Part shown: positions 42,437-49,119 of the stretch, piece after piece | Numbering within the stretch: position 1 is the first letter of the stretch | Layout: every line of letters starts with the position of its first letter | DNA from: C00003060 sp964502635 | GTDB taxonomy: Bacteria; Desulfobacterota; Desulfobacteria; Desulfobacterales; C00003060 | DNA length: 49,119 nt | Direction: 5' to 3' | NCBI GenBank assembly: GCA_964502635.1 | Contig: CAZCXI010000011.1 | Span: forward strand, 1 to 49,119 | The notes under the pieces: generated by a model | Database searches by the model: none | Told to the model about the DNA's origin: nothing | Seen by the model: the letters and a program-made list of their open reading frames with translations, nothing else | Translations under genes and position numbers: made by a program

Positions 42437-43246
42437 CTAATGGTTGGAAACAATGCGACAAAAACGCTCTGACCGGGACAAGGCCTCGATGCTTTGCCAG
42501 ATCCACGCCTCTTTGTGGGCCTCGAGGGTGATGATAGGCCTTGGGGGATTTTCTTCCACATACTTGAACAGGATCTCGAAATCCACCGTGCCCTGGCCGA
42601 TGGCCCGATGGTCATCCCAGCGCCCGTCATTGTCATGAAGATGGAGTTGTTTCAGAAAAGGCCCAAGGACCCTCAGCCATTCTTCCATACCCGTTTCAGA
42701 GAAGGCGCTCATGTGACCGGCATCAAAACAAAAGCCCAGTTTCTCTCTATTCAATCGCTTCAACAGTCTCAGAAGCATCCGGGGGGTTCTTTCATAGACG
42801 TTTTCAAGCATCAAGGTCGTGGCCGTGCCCCGGAGGCCGTCAACCAGGGGCGCCCATGTCTCAAGGGCCGTCTCAAGCCACGCGTCCTGGGCTTCATAGT
42901 ATCTTTTCCTATCGTAGCCCGTATGGCAGACCATAGACATGGGCTCGAACACGGGGATGAGATCGAATGCCTCTTTGAGTCGATCTCGACTCGCTTGCAA
43001 TATTTTCTTGTCCATGCCCCCCGGTACCAGATCGTAGAAAGGTCCGTGCAGGGTCACGGAAAGGCCTTCCTGGTGCAGGATGGCGGAAATTTCTGCAAAT
43101 TCTTTCCTGGAACAGGTTTCCAGGACCTCCCCATCGATTCCGATCTCAGGATTAAACCTGTTTTTCAGGACGAGGGGCAGGTAGCTTTCCTTGAGGAGTC
43201 TAAAGGGAATACATACCTGGACACGTTTTATGATGTCTTCAAACAT
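42437..43246 (-). CDS. Sugar-phosphate isomerase/epimerase-like TIM-barrel protein
   Basis: About 269 residues of the xylose-isomerase-like / AP-endonuclease-2 fold. Motifs at barrel strand ends: LSVTLHGPFYDLVPGG, MSMVCHTGYDRKRYYEAQ, TLMLENVYERTPRMLLRLL, LGFCFDAGHMSAFSETG, LKQLHLHDNDGRWDDHRAIG, GTVDFEILFKY, with His, Glu and Asp residues for a divalent metal. The substrate cannot be named. The ATG at 43246 abuts the 120-bp repeat, leaving no ribosome site. An in-frame ATG at 43267 within the repeat would add MRSLLRF. Confidence 0.88.
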   Translation of the reverse strand: MFEDIIKRVQVCIPFRLLKESYLPLVLKNRFNPEIGIDGEVLETCSRKEFAEISAILHQEGLSVTLHGPFYDLVPGGMDKKILQASRDRLKEAFDLIPVFEPMSMVCHTGYDRKRYYEAQDAWLETALETWAPLVDGLRGTATTLMLENVYERTPRMLLRLLKRLNREKLGFCFDAGHMSAFSETGMEEWLRVLGPFLKQLHLHDNDGRWDDHRAIGQGTVDFEILFKYVEENPPRPIITLEAHKEAWIWQSIEALSRSERFCRIVSNH

Positions 43247-43367
43247 GAACCGCAAAAGCGAGCGCATTCCCCGTAGCTTGCTGCGGGGTTAGCGAGCGCA
43301 TCTAAAAAAGTCAGCGTTCCTTACGGTCGAAGATTCCCTGTAGCTTGCTACAGGGAGCTTCAATTCT
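43247..43367. repeat. 120-bp double-hairpin repeat, copy B
   Basis: Second copy of the element at 25641. Hairpins: CCCCGTAG-cttg-CTGCGGGG, and GAAGATTCCCTGTAG-cttg-CTACAGGGAGCTTC at 43329-43361. Its left end lies one base beyond the start codon of the TIM-barrel gene. Compared with copy A, three stem pairs in the second hairpin have changed on both sides. Confidence 0.9.
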
Positions 43368-43428
43368 CTGGCACCTGAAAGGACTCGTTGCCCTCGCCAT
43401 CGGCAACCTGACATGCCTACGGGGGGAG

Positions 43429-43911
43429 TTACTCCTTGTTCCGTTTTTTTCTCAACTCTTTTCGGCGTTGAGCCCTGATTTTTCCTTCTTCAAACCGCCG
43501 CTTTTCATCGTCGGTTTGGGGGACAATCTTTGGAACAGCCGTAGGTCTGCGGTTCTCTCCCAGAGAGACCAGGGTCAGGTAGGCGGAGTTGGTATGACGC
43601 ACGTCTCCTGTCATGAGGTCTTCGGCCTCAACCCGCACGCCCACCTCCATGGAAGTGCTTCCCACATAGTTGATGGCGGCCCGCAGGATGACCAGTTCCC
43701 CCACGAAAACGGGTTCGTAAAAATCCAGCCTGTCCATGGAGGCGGTAACCACATTGGTCCGGCAATGACGCATGGCCGCAATGCCTGCGGCCGTGTCGAT
43801 GAGTTTCATGATGCTGCCGCCATGGACGTTTCCGGCCCGGTTGGCATCGGATGGAAACATCGCCTGGGCCATCTCAAGCCTGGAGTCACAAACCGTCTTT
43901 TCTCCCGTCAT
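43429..43911 (-). CDS. Acyl-CoA thioesterase (hotdog fold, YciA/BACH type)
   Basis: About 160 residues. Hotdog motifs: NRAGNVHGGSIMKLIDTAAG then IAAMRHCRTNVVTASMDRLD, FYEPVFVGELVILRAAINYV, GSTSMEVGVRVEAEDL, NSAYLTLVSL. The catalytic-region His-Gly-Gly and Asp are present. The C-terminal Lys/Arg-rich tail (RRKELRKKRNKE) is unusual but short. The ATG at 43911 overlaps the stop of the flavin oxidoreductase gene by 4 bases, so the two are coupled. Hydrolyses acyl-CoA esters; chain specificity unknown. Confidence 0.92.
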   Translation of the reverse strand: MTGEKTVCDSRLEMAQAMFPSDANRAGNVHGGSIMKLIDTAAGIAAMRHCRTNVVTASMDRLDFYEPVFVGELVILRAAINYVGSTSMEVGVRVEAEDLMTGDVRHTNSAYLTLVSLGENRRPTAVPKIVPQTDDEKRRFEEGKIRAQRRKELRKKRNKE

Positions 43912-45044
43912 TGTACTTTCCCTTTGCTCTTCCTTCTTGTTCTTGCCCGTCGTTCCACCACACAATAGACGCCCTCAGGGCCCCTTGCAGCGCCAAAACA
44001 CTGATTACAGGAAATGCAAGCGGCCTTTCTCCCATCTCCCTTCCTCCATCGCTTGATCAGATTCGGTTCTCGGATGAAGGGTCGTGCCATGGAAACAAGG
44101 TCTGCAGCGCCTGATTTCAAAACGTAATTCACCCCTGTTAACGATCGGATGCCCCCGACAAGGATGATGGGTGCCGACACATGCTTTTTTATCTTCTTGG
44201 CAAGGGGCAAAAAATAGGCTTCCTCATCTGCCTTGCGTATCTTCGGCCGGGCCGGGCCCAGAGCCCCTGCCGCAGGGGTCCCCCCACTCAGTTCAATGGC
44301 GTCTATGCCCATGTCATCCAGCCTCTTGGCAACGAACAGGGCATCTCTTTCGTGAAATCCGCCCCGGACAAAGTCCTTTGTGTTGAGCTTGATCAGGACC
44401 GGAAAATCTTTTCCCACTGTTTTTCGAACGGCCCTGTAAACCTCAAACAGAAACCTGGCCCGGTTTTCAACAGGGCCGCCATAGTTGTCCGTGCGCTTGT
44501 TGGTCAAAGGAGATAGAAACTGACTGATAAGATAGCCATGGGCGCCATGAAGCTGGACGGCGTCAAAGCCTGCTCTTTTCACCCGATCCGCGGCCCGGGC
44601 AAAGGCCTGAACCGTCTCTTTGATTTCCCGTTGAGTCATGGCCCTTGGGGTTTTTCCGAAAAGCTTGTTGTGTACCGGCGATGGTCCCCAGACGGGCTGG
44701 TCTTTTTTCTCTCTCATTACGGTCTGGACCCCGGCATGTACAATCTGCATGGCAATCTTTCCATGGGCTGCATGGACCCGCTTCGTGAGCCTCGACAGGT
44801 TCGGGACCATGGCATCGTCATGGATGCCAAGCTGCCTGGCAAGGGCCTGGCCATTTGGCATGATGTAGGAAAACCCTGTAATAATCAGCCCGACCTCTCC
44901 CCTGGCAAGCGCCTCCATACGCTGGATAAGCCTTGTACTGCATCGGCCGTCCCTTTCTGCCATCCCCATCCAGGTGGCCGACCGTACACTCCTGTTTTTC
45001 AACTCCATGCCGTCAATTGCAATCTCCTGGAATAATTCCGTCAT
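43908..45044 (-). CDS. Old-yellow-enzyme-type NADH:flavin oxidoreductase
   Basis: 378 residues: MTELFQEIAIDGMELKNRSV, RSATWMGMAERDG, IAMQIVHAGVQTV, FARAADRVKRAGFDAVQLHG, AHGYLISQFLSPLTNKRTDN, LVGGIRSLTG and DLVSMARPFIREPNLI, the FMN-barrel signatures. A C-terminal Cys cluster C-x2-C-x2-C-x11-C (CISCNQCF ... YCVV) suggests an Fe-S site as in 2,4-dienoyl-CoA reductases, but their second FAD/NAD domain is absent. The ATG follows GGGAGGTGAG. The substrate is probably an enone or enoyl compound. Confidence 0.92.
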   Translation of the reverse strand: MTELFQEIAIDGMELKNRSVRSATWMGMAERDGRCSTRLIQRMEALARGEVGLIITGFSYIMPNGQALARQLGIHDDAMVPNLSRLTKRVHAAHGKIAMQIVHAGVQTVMREKKDQPVWGPSPVHNKLFGKTPRAMTQREIKETVQAFARAADRVKRAGFDAVQLHGAHGYLISQFLSPLTNKRTDNYGGPVENRARFLFEVYRAVRKTVGKDFPVLIKLNTKDFVRGGFHERDALFVAKRLDDMGIDAIELSGGTPAAGALGPARPKIRKADEEAYFLPLAKKIKKHVSAPIILVGGIRSLTGVNYVLKSGAADLVSMARPFIREPNLIKRWRKGDGRKAACISCNQCFGAARGPEGVYCVVERRARTRRKSKGKVQ

Positions 45045-45190
45045 CGTCTCACCTCCCGATTTTGGGCTCTCTTCCTTCTCCTGTTGACCGGCCTGCTTCC
45101 CGCAAGCCCCGACCTGTGGTCGGAGAGCTTCACTATGCGTGTGGTTGACCCGCAGACACGTTCGAATGCTTTGAAAAAACCAAGAAATGA

Positions 45191-45236
45191 GGCCCTCTTG
45201 TAGCATTTTCAGGTTGACGCTACAAGGGCCATTTTT
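45191..45236. terminator. Hairpin terminator (probably bidirectional)
   Basis: GGCCCTCTTGTAGC (45191-45204) pairs with GCTACAAGGGCC (45219-45230) with one bulge. Plus-strand ATTTTTG follows at 45231; on the minus strand a T-rich tract follows the hairpin. It would end the minus-strand gene at 45249. Confidence 0.65.
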
Positions 45237-45248
45237 GTGGGGTGGAAC

Positions 45249-45611
45249 CTAATGCATGGTTCCATAGGTCTGTTTGAAGGAGGTCAGGAAAGTCCGGACA
45301 AGTTCAAGTTCAAATGCCAGGCTGCCTATTTTCCCAATCTTGGCGGGCAGGAGTATGGATGCCTGTTCGCACTCCTGCAAAGCATTTTCCAGCGTTTGTG
45401 CATATTCCTGCATCTCTGCGATGGCCTGGTGAGGATGAAGCTCATCGAGATATTTTGATGGGGTAATCCTCAGCGAATCGGCTGTGGATTCGTCCATTTG
45501 GACCGTGAAGAATTTGTTTCGACTCATTGGCGTATTCATACCTTTCACGTTAAAGGTAAGCATTACCATCGAATGTTCAAGAGCCATATCGTTGTCAAGA
45601 TCCGGCCGCAA
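45249..45611 (-). CDS. Hypothetical protein, 120 aa
   Basis: No family recognised. The N-terminal half looks like beta strands (MVMLTFNVKGM, NKFFTVQM), the rest is helical (LHPHQAIAEMQEYAQTLENA, FELELVRTFLTSFKQTYG). The start is uncertain: TTG 45611 with a GAGGT stretch 4 bases before it, or ATG 45587 without one. The frame is open only slightly further. Followed by a hairpin terminator, which supports a real transcript. Confidence 0.55.
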   Translation of the reverse strand: MRPDLDNDMALEHSMVMLTFNVKGMNTPMSRNKFFTVQMDESTADSLRITPSKYLDELHPHQAIAEMQEYAQTLENALQECEQASILLPAKIGKIGSLAFELELVRTFLTSFKQTYGTMH

Positions 45612-45693
45612 CTTGACCTCAAAAAATGCGTGATTATGTTTAAATTGAAAGGTACTCTATGAACTTGGATGTTAAGAGAAAGGATGGGCTGGT

Positions 45694-45945
45694 ATGGGGA
45701 ATTTCAAATATTATCTGCCAGGTGCCGTATTGTTTCTGTTGGCGTTTGTAGTTTTGGCTGTTCCTGAAATCCTGGTAGCTTTCGTTGCAGCCTTGATTAT
45801 TATGGCTGGCATTGGAGCGCTGTACATCGGTCACATGCTCAGGAGATCCAAAATTGAATTCAGAGATATGAATGGCTGGTTTTCCAATAATGATCCTCAT
45901 GACTGGCGTTGTGTGAAGGAATCCATATTCAGAAGGCGGCACTAG
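45694..45945 (+). CDS. Small membrane protein, 83 aa
   Basis: Two membrane helices (YLPGAVLFLLAFVVLAVP and ILVAFVAALIIMAGIGALYI) separated by a short Pro-Glu turn, then a basic cytoplasmic tail (HMLRRSKIEFRDMNGWFSNN). An AAGGATGG site lies upstream of the ATG. The hydrophobic profile and length suggest a real small inner-membrane protein; function unknown. Confidence 0.7.
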   Translation: MGNFKYYLPGAVLFLLAFVVLAVPEILVAFVAALIIMAGIGALYIGHMLRRSKIEFRDMNGWFSNNDPHDWRCVKESIFRRRH

Positions 45946-46031
45946 GCGGTTCAGTTGTGTCCCTTGGGATTTGCAGGCATTTAGAGTGAAGGATTTGGCC
46001 GAGACTCCCTTGCCCCAGGTGGTGGTGATAT

Positions 46032-46235
46032 ATGAAAGGCGAAGCAAAAACAGCTTATGACACGCGGAAAAGAGGCAAAAAGGCCAAGCCGAAGCCCAAA
46101 TGTACTTATTGTCCGTCAGGGCACTCGTTGGTGTGGTATGAAAAGATGCCGTTGGTGTGTCCGTACTGCCATACCAAATTATCGGCCCGTGACACAGCCT
46201 GCCGCAACCCTGGCTTTTCCTGGCTGTCATGGTAG
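46032..46235 (+). CDS. Small zinc-ribbon-like protein, 67 aa
   Basis: A basic N-terminus (TRKRGKKAKPKPK) followed by CTYC and, 17 residues later, CPYC, which would make a C4 zinc ribbon. A GGTGGTGAT stretch lies ahead of the ATG. No function assigned. The gene is convergent with the amidohydrolase. Confidence 0.55.
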   Translation: MKGEAKTAYDTRKRGKKAKPKPKCTYCPSGHSLVWYEKMPLVCPYCHTKLSARDTACRNPGFSWLSW

Positions 46236-46247
46236 CTTCAGGGTTGG

Positions 46248-47303
46248 TCAAAGGGAAGGATGGCATTCCTCGTCCGTTAGTCGTAAAAACCTTTTTGGGT
46301 TATCCTCTGTGAGCCTCTTTATCTCTTGCGGCGTGAATGCCACCCTGCACCAGAAAATCTTTCTCGAGTATTCCAAGAACCACTTCAAGTAAGACACTTC
46401 CGTCCAAAAACATCGTCCCATATACCAATCCGTGCCATAAAGGAGCCTGTCCCGGATTTTCACTGTTCCCAGCATCCGTTTGATGCGCTTGAAGTATCTT
46501 CCGGGCATGAACCACATCTCGGTATCGTATGAGATATCGGTGTAGACGTCAGGGTAGGTTGTGATGAGTTCGGCGATCGTTTGCTGCCACGACGATCCTG
46601 TACGATCATTGTGAGCCAGGTTCAATGTCAGCTCCGGGAAGTCCTGTAAAACCGCCACCCAGTACTTCGGGTCTGCCAGGTAGTAATAGGCTTCAAGGCC
46701 CGGGATTCCGCCGTTTTCGCAGTGGGTTGTTATGGGTACATGGTGCTCCACGCAGTAGTCATAGATGGGGTAGAGCCTCTTATCGTCCGGCGTGAATCCC
46801 ATGACCGGGTAGATCTTCACGCCTTTGAACACGCCGTTGCGTAACCGATCTATGACAATGTCCACCACACCTTCTCTATGCGGGTCGGCAGCAATAAAGG
46901 GGAGCATGCGGGGCCTATTGTATTTCTCGTTTATGGCGTCAACGGCGGCCGCCGTTTCCCTCACCTGATCCTCAAAACTTCTTGTGGCAGCCCCAAACTG
47001 CTTGCAGTATTCCATGTCCATCATCAAGGGCGTGCAGATATCTATGCCGGCCTCATCCATTTCATCAACCAGGTTTTGGGCGATCTCGGAGATGGGCATA
47101 TCCAGAAACGCCAACCAGTCTTCAAGCCTGGAATCACGGGGCAGAAAGCCTTTGATCAGGTGATGAACAAATCTGTGCAATGGATTCTTCAGGTCTAGGA
47201 AAAACCGTTTGCGGAATTCCAGCGGCACACAATCCAGGCTGAAGATATGGCAGTGACAGTTTATCTTCACATTCGATTCCTTGAGGCCATGTTTCATGGC
47301 CAT
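46248..47303 (-). CDS. Amidohydrolase family protein (PF04909-like)
   Basis: 351 residues of the metal-dependent TIM-barrel hydrolase type: KINCHCHIFSLD at the N-terminus (H-x-H), GIDICTPLMMDMEYCKQFG, MLPFIAADPHREGVVDIV, GVKIYPVMGFTPDDKRLYPI, VPITTHCENGGIPG, LTLNLAHNDRTGSSWQQTIA, LLYGTDWYMG (the Asp of G-T-D-W). Decarboxylase-like members share this pattern; the substrate is unknown. The start region is odd: AGGAGG is optimally placed for an out-of-frame ATG at 47317, while the in-frame ATG lies 14 bases from it. Confidence 0.88.
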   Translation of the reverse strand: MAMKHGLKESNVKINCHCHIFSLDCVPLEFRKRFFLDLKNPLHRFVHHLIKGFLPRDSRLEDWLAFLDMPISEIAQNLVDEMDEAGIDICTPLMMDMEYCKQFGAATRSFEDQVRETAAAVDAINEKYNRPRMLPFIAADPHREGVVDIVIDRLRNGVFKGVKIYPVMGFTPDDKRLYPIYDYCVEHHVPITTHCENGGIPGLEAYYYLADPKYWVAVLQDFPELTLNLAHNDRTGSSWQQTIAELITTYPDVYTDISYDTEMWFMPGRYFKRIKRMLGTVKIRDRLLYGTDWYMGRCFWTEVSYLKWFLEYSRKIFWCRVAFTPQEIKRLTEDNPKRFLRLTDEECHPSL

Positions 47304-47538
47304 AATCCATAGAGTTGCCTCCTGTCAAGAACGGCTTCCGATTGTCCTTCCAGATGCCCACAACTGGCATCTCTTTTCTCAATGTATAACCTTAATTACC
47401 CAATATGGCGAAGATGACTTTTGGTGCTATATGACTGAACCTGTTGAAATTATAGCAAAAAGACCCCGTCTTCCACCTTGGCACGATGCTTTCATATAAG
47501 GAATAGTGAAACAATGTGAGCAAAGAAGAGTCTCTATC
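47304..47538. other. Divergent intergenic region
   Basis: About 235 bases between the amidohydrolase (minus) and a small plus-strand gene. TGGCACGATGCTTTC at 47479-47493 resembles a sigma-54 site but has TC for the near-invariant GC. No other signal is seen. Confidence 0.4.
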
Positions 47539-47814
47539 ATGATGAACAAGGATTTCTGGCATACACCATGGCTATCAAAGAGCGAAAAGGTTGGGCTCCA
47601 TGTCCTTTACCTGTGCTGCATGCGTTCTGTGGTGCAAAGGTACGGGGGAGTCATGGAGATTGACTCAGCCATGCGCCGGGCGGCCATACTGGTTCCAACA
47701 AGCCAGAGGGTTGCCTGCCTTGAAGCATTAGAACACTTGAAGCTGGAGATCCCGAAACAGCTGCCAATAGCCGGTCCTCCTGTCTCCAGCCGAGCAACCT
47801 GGGTGAGGTCATGA
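47539..47814 (+). CDS. Hypothetical protein, 91 aa
   Basis: Not recognised. It starts MMNKDFWHTPWLSKSEKVGL with a mainly helical middle (DSAMRRAAILVPTSQRVACL then EALEHLKLEI). An AGAAGAG site lies 8 bases before ATG 47539. The stop overlaps by ATGA a downstream ATG (47811) in the frame of the 66-aa paralogue, which suggests that the two are translated together. Confidence is moderate. Confidence 0.5.
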   Translation: MMNKDFWHTPWLSKSEKVGLHVLYLCCMRSVVQRYGGVMEIDSAMRRAAILVPTSQRVACLEALEHLKLEIPKQLPIAGPPVSSRATWVRS

Positions 47815-47897
47815 AGGTTAGAGGTGCCTCTGTCCGCCATTTAAGCGGCCCATCATCCTTGACGAAATCGCCCCGTTGTGTTACCAACACTTCTACG

Positions 47898-48098
47898 ATG
47901 GAGTTGAACCCAAGCGGAAATGTGCACCATTTTCCTATCGCCACGCTTAACACCTGTGTTGACAAGTCTCCTTTCGGTTCCGGGTTTCAACACGCGAACA
48001 ACCGCGAACTTCCTCAGATTTCCATCGGTCGCCTGACTCGCGCCTCAAAACCGCTCCGACATTTTGACAAGGGAAGCCTCATAGACGTCTACGCCTAG
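47898..48098 (+). CDS. 66-aa protein, paralogue of the 7813-8013 gene
   Basis: 66 residues from ATG 47898, aligning end to end and without gaps to the 66-aa minus-strand gene next to fliK: MELNPSGN / MGVNPTQN, HFPIA / MFPIA, DKSPF / GKSPY, KGSLIDVYA / KGSVVDIYI. The homology begins at this Met, although no ribosome site precedes it. An ATG at 47811 (ATGA overlap with the gene upstream) would give 95 residues. Function unknown. It is the only visible link between this region and the flagellar locus. Confidence 0.7.
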   Translation: MELNPSGNVHHFPIATLNTCVDKSPFGSGFQHANNRELPQISIGRLTRASKPLRHFDKGSLIDVYA

Positions 48099-48536
48099 CG
48101 GCATAGCAGGCAATAGACGGGATTTCCACTTACCAGCCCACCCCTCGCATAAGATATCATTCGAAAGGACGCCCGAAATGACATGTTAGCCCTACCGCGT
48201 TGCAAAAGTCGAGGGTGCTGCAGGTCCAAGGCGTCCAAGGGTGAGGCTGTAGTAAACTACGCCGAGCCCTTGGCGACGCAGGAGATACGGTATCATCGGC
48301 TTTCCCAACGGGTAAACAACATGGCTGTTTTTCTGGTTTTCTGGATATCACTCACAATGCATTCCACAAAAGCGCCCAAAAAGATGGCAGATAGAGGCTG
48401 TTGTTACTTTTTGGGACGTTTCGCCATGTTGTTTGTGCAACTGAAGGGTTAGCTGTGACCCTGCGCATGCGTGTGTCGTGGTGAGATGGTTGAGACAGCG
48501 CGGGACTTGTGTTAGGAGTACTCCGAGGTGACCACG
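48099..48536. other. Non-coding stretch with palindromic repeat
   Basis: 438 bases without a convincing gene. It holds the inverted repeat at 48198-48315, and a second inverted repeat CCCAAAAAG (48375-48383) / CTTTTTGGG (48407-48415). An open frame at 48183 runs through both and is judged spurious. Confidence 0.55.
48198..48315. repeat. Long imperfect palindromic repeat
   Basis: The inner stem pairs 48233-48253 with 48256-48277 (shared blocks CAAGGG / CCCTTG, GTC / GAC, TAGT / ACTA). The outer part pairs GTTGCAAAAGTCGAGG (from 48199) with the diverged TCGGCTTTCCCAAC (48296-48309). It looks like a dispersed, non-coding palindromic element; no second copy is in this window. Confidence 0.6.
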
Positions 48537-48893
48537 ATGAAAAAGGCTGTTTTCGTATTGCTCATATTGTTGGGATGCGTGTTTGGCTATTGGTTGGCAC
48601 ACGAAAATAGAAGGCTCTTGATGCCGACCTATGTTATGCAAGGTCCTGAAGAGGCTATCCGTCAGCGGATTGTTGATATGGACGGCGTCGCTGTTGGTAT
48701 GGACATGTGGCAGGTGAAGGAAGCTTGGGGGCCTCCTGAGAAGAGGAATATCCAAACGGCAACCCGGGGGATGCAAAAAGAGCAATGGGTGTACGGCGAC
48801 AAATGCCTTCATTTCACAAACGGCGTGCTCACGTCTTGGCAAAGCAGGGAAGCACTCAGAGGATATCCTGATGAACCAGGAGGTGAACGTTAA
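48537..48893 (+). CDS. Exported BamE/SmpA-like small protein
   Basis: About 118 residues. An N-terminal signal or anchor helix (KKAVFVLLILLGCVFGYWLA), then a domain with the BamE/SmpA-like pattern: VAVGMDMWQVKEAWGPPEKR (G-M-x-x-x-x-V-x-x-A-W-G-x-P), KEQWVYGDKCLHFTNGVLTS. A GAGGTGA site lies 5 bases before ATG 48537. Such domains occur in many periplasmic and outer-membrane proteins; the specific role is unknown. Confidence 0.75.
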   Translation: MKKAVFVLLILLGCVFGYWLAHENRRLLMPTYVMQGPEEAIRQRIVDMDGVAVGMDMWQVKEAWGPPEKRNIQTATRGMQKEQWVYGDKCLHFTNGVLTSWQSREALRGYPDEPGGER

Positions 48894-48980
48894 GGAGAGG
48901 TGAATCTACCATTCCGTTGGTCAACATGCTCAGCAGGGCCCCCCAGACCATTCCCAGCGCCCCTGATTCCATGGGAAAGG

Positions 48981-49058
48981 ATGAACGTCGTTTGTCCGAC
49001 ATGCAACACGAATTACACCATCCGAGACAATAGGGTTCCCCAGAAAAAGTCTGCCTGA
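48981..49058 (+). pseudogene. Truncated MJ0042-type zinc-ribbon gene start
   Basis: 25 codons: MNVVCPTCNTNYTIRDNRVP then QKKSA and a stop. This is the N-terminal half of the MJ0042 zinc ribbon (M-x-V-x-C-P-x-C-x-T-x-Y-x-I-x-D-x-x-x-P), which normally continues to a second C-x2-C. Here a stop replaces it, and no C-x2-C follows in the readable sequence. A degraded or interrupted gene is the best reading. Confidence 0.6.
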
Positions 49059-49119
49059 CCTCATCCTCACTATTACCCCATGTCCTTACCCGTTGTCCAC
49101 AATCCTGATAAGTGGCCAA

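Noticed and set aside
47479..47493. Sigma-54 promoter TGGCACGATGCTTTC ahead of the 47539 gene
   Set aside because: The near-invariant GC of the -12 element is TC. Kept only as a remark because the 66-aa paralogue lies downstream.
48183..48452. An 89-codon plus-strand frame
   Set aside because: Runs through the palindromic repeat and a second inverted repeat; no ribosome site and no recognisable content.
1..49119. CRISPR arrays, rRNA or tRNA genes, phage or IS transposase genes
   Set aside because: No regularly spaced direct repeats with unique spacers, no tRNA-like cloverleaf or rRNA segments, and no transposase or integrase motifs were seen anywhere in the window.

Overview
This window is a 37-kb flagellar gene super-cluster followed by about 11 kb of metabolic and small hypothetical genes. 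The flagellar proteins, the gene order, the pairing of FlhF/FlhG with a sigma-28 gene, the FliW-CsrA pair, the sigma-54-type promoters and the downstream genes (HyuA/HyuB, single-domain old-yellow-enzyme, amidohydrolase) all point to a Gram-negative bacterium with an outer-membrane L ring (flgH, flgI). A member of the Desulfobacterota (former Deltaproteobacteria), probably Desulfobacteraceae-like, fits best. That assignment is inferred from gene content, not from a search.

Layout. 74-7195 (+) holds rod, MS-ring and export-ATPase genes: flgB flgC fliE fliF fliG fliH fliI fliJ and a MotE-like chaperone. 7208-8013 (-) holds two small genes, one with a signal peptide and one 66-aa protein. 8246-12381 (+) is a hook operon: sigma-54 promoter, fliK flgD flgE, terminator. 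12539-28745 (+) starts at a second sigma-54 promoter and runs through motA, two motB-type genes, fliL fliM fliN fliO fliP fliQ fliR flhB flhA flhF flhG fliA, then a second FliL-like gene, a small basic protein, a DUF2802 protein, a second FliK-like protein and a detached FlhB C-terminal domain. 28966-37840 (+) starts at a third sigma-54 promoter and carries flgF flgG flgA flgH flgI flgJ flgN flgK flgL csrA fliW. No flagellin, fliD, fliS or chemotaxis genes are present, so they must lie elsewhere.

37887-45044 is mostly on the minus strand: a 72-aa Cys-rich protein, an HNH endonuclease (+), HyuB, HyuA, a TIM-barrel isomerase-like protein, a hotdog thioesterase and a flavin oxidoreductase. 45249-49119 holds small unrecognised genes, an amidohydrolase, a BamE-like protein and a truncated zinc-ribbon gene.

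The most unusual signals lie between and inside these genes. (1) A 120-bp double-hairpin repeat occurs twice. One copy sits exactly in frame inside the second FliL-like gene and adds 40 residues; the other abuts the start codon of the TIM-barrel gene. The stems of the two copies differ by compensatory base pairs. (2) A roughly 185-bp MITE-like palindrome separates the two motB genes, flanked by near-identical 10-bp direct repeats that carry the ribosome-binding site. (3) The first MotB-type protein has Ser where the proton-binding Asp should be. (4) Two 66-aa proteins 40 kb apart align without gaps and share a C-terminal tail, G-S-hydrophobic-hydrophobic-D-x-x-x, with an 86-aa protein, and more loosely with FliK. 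(5) Degenerate 7-bp-periodic repeats recur in many flagellar intergenic gaps.
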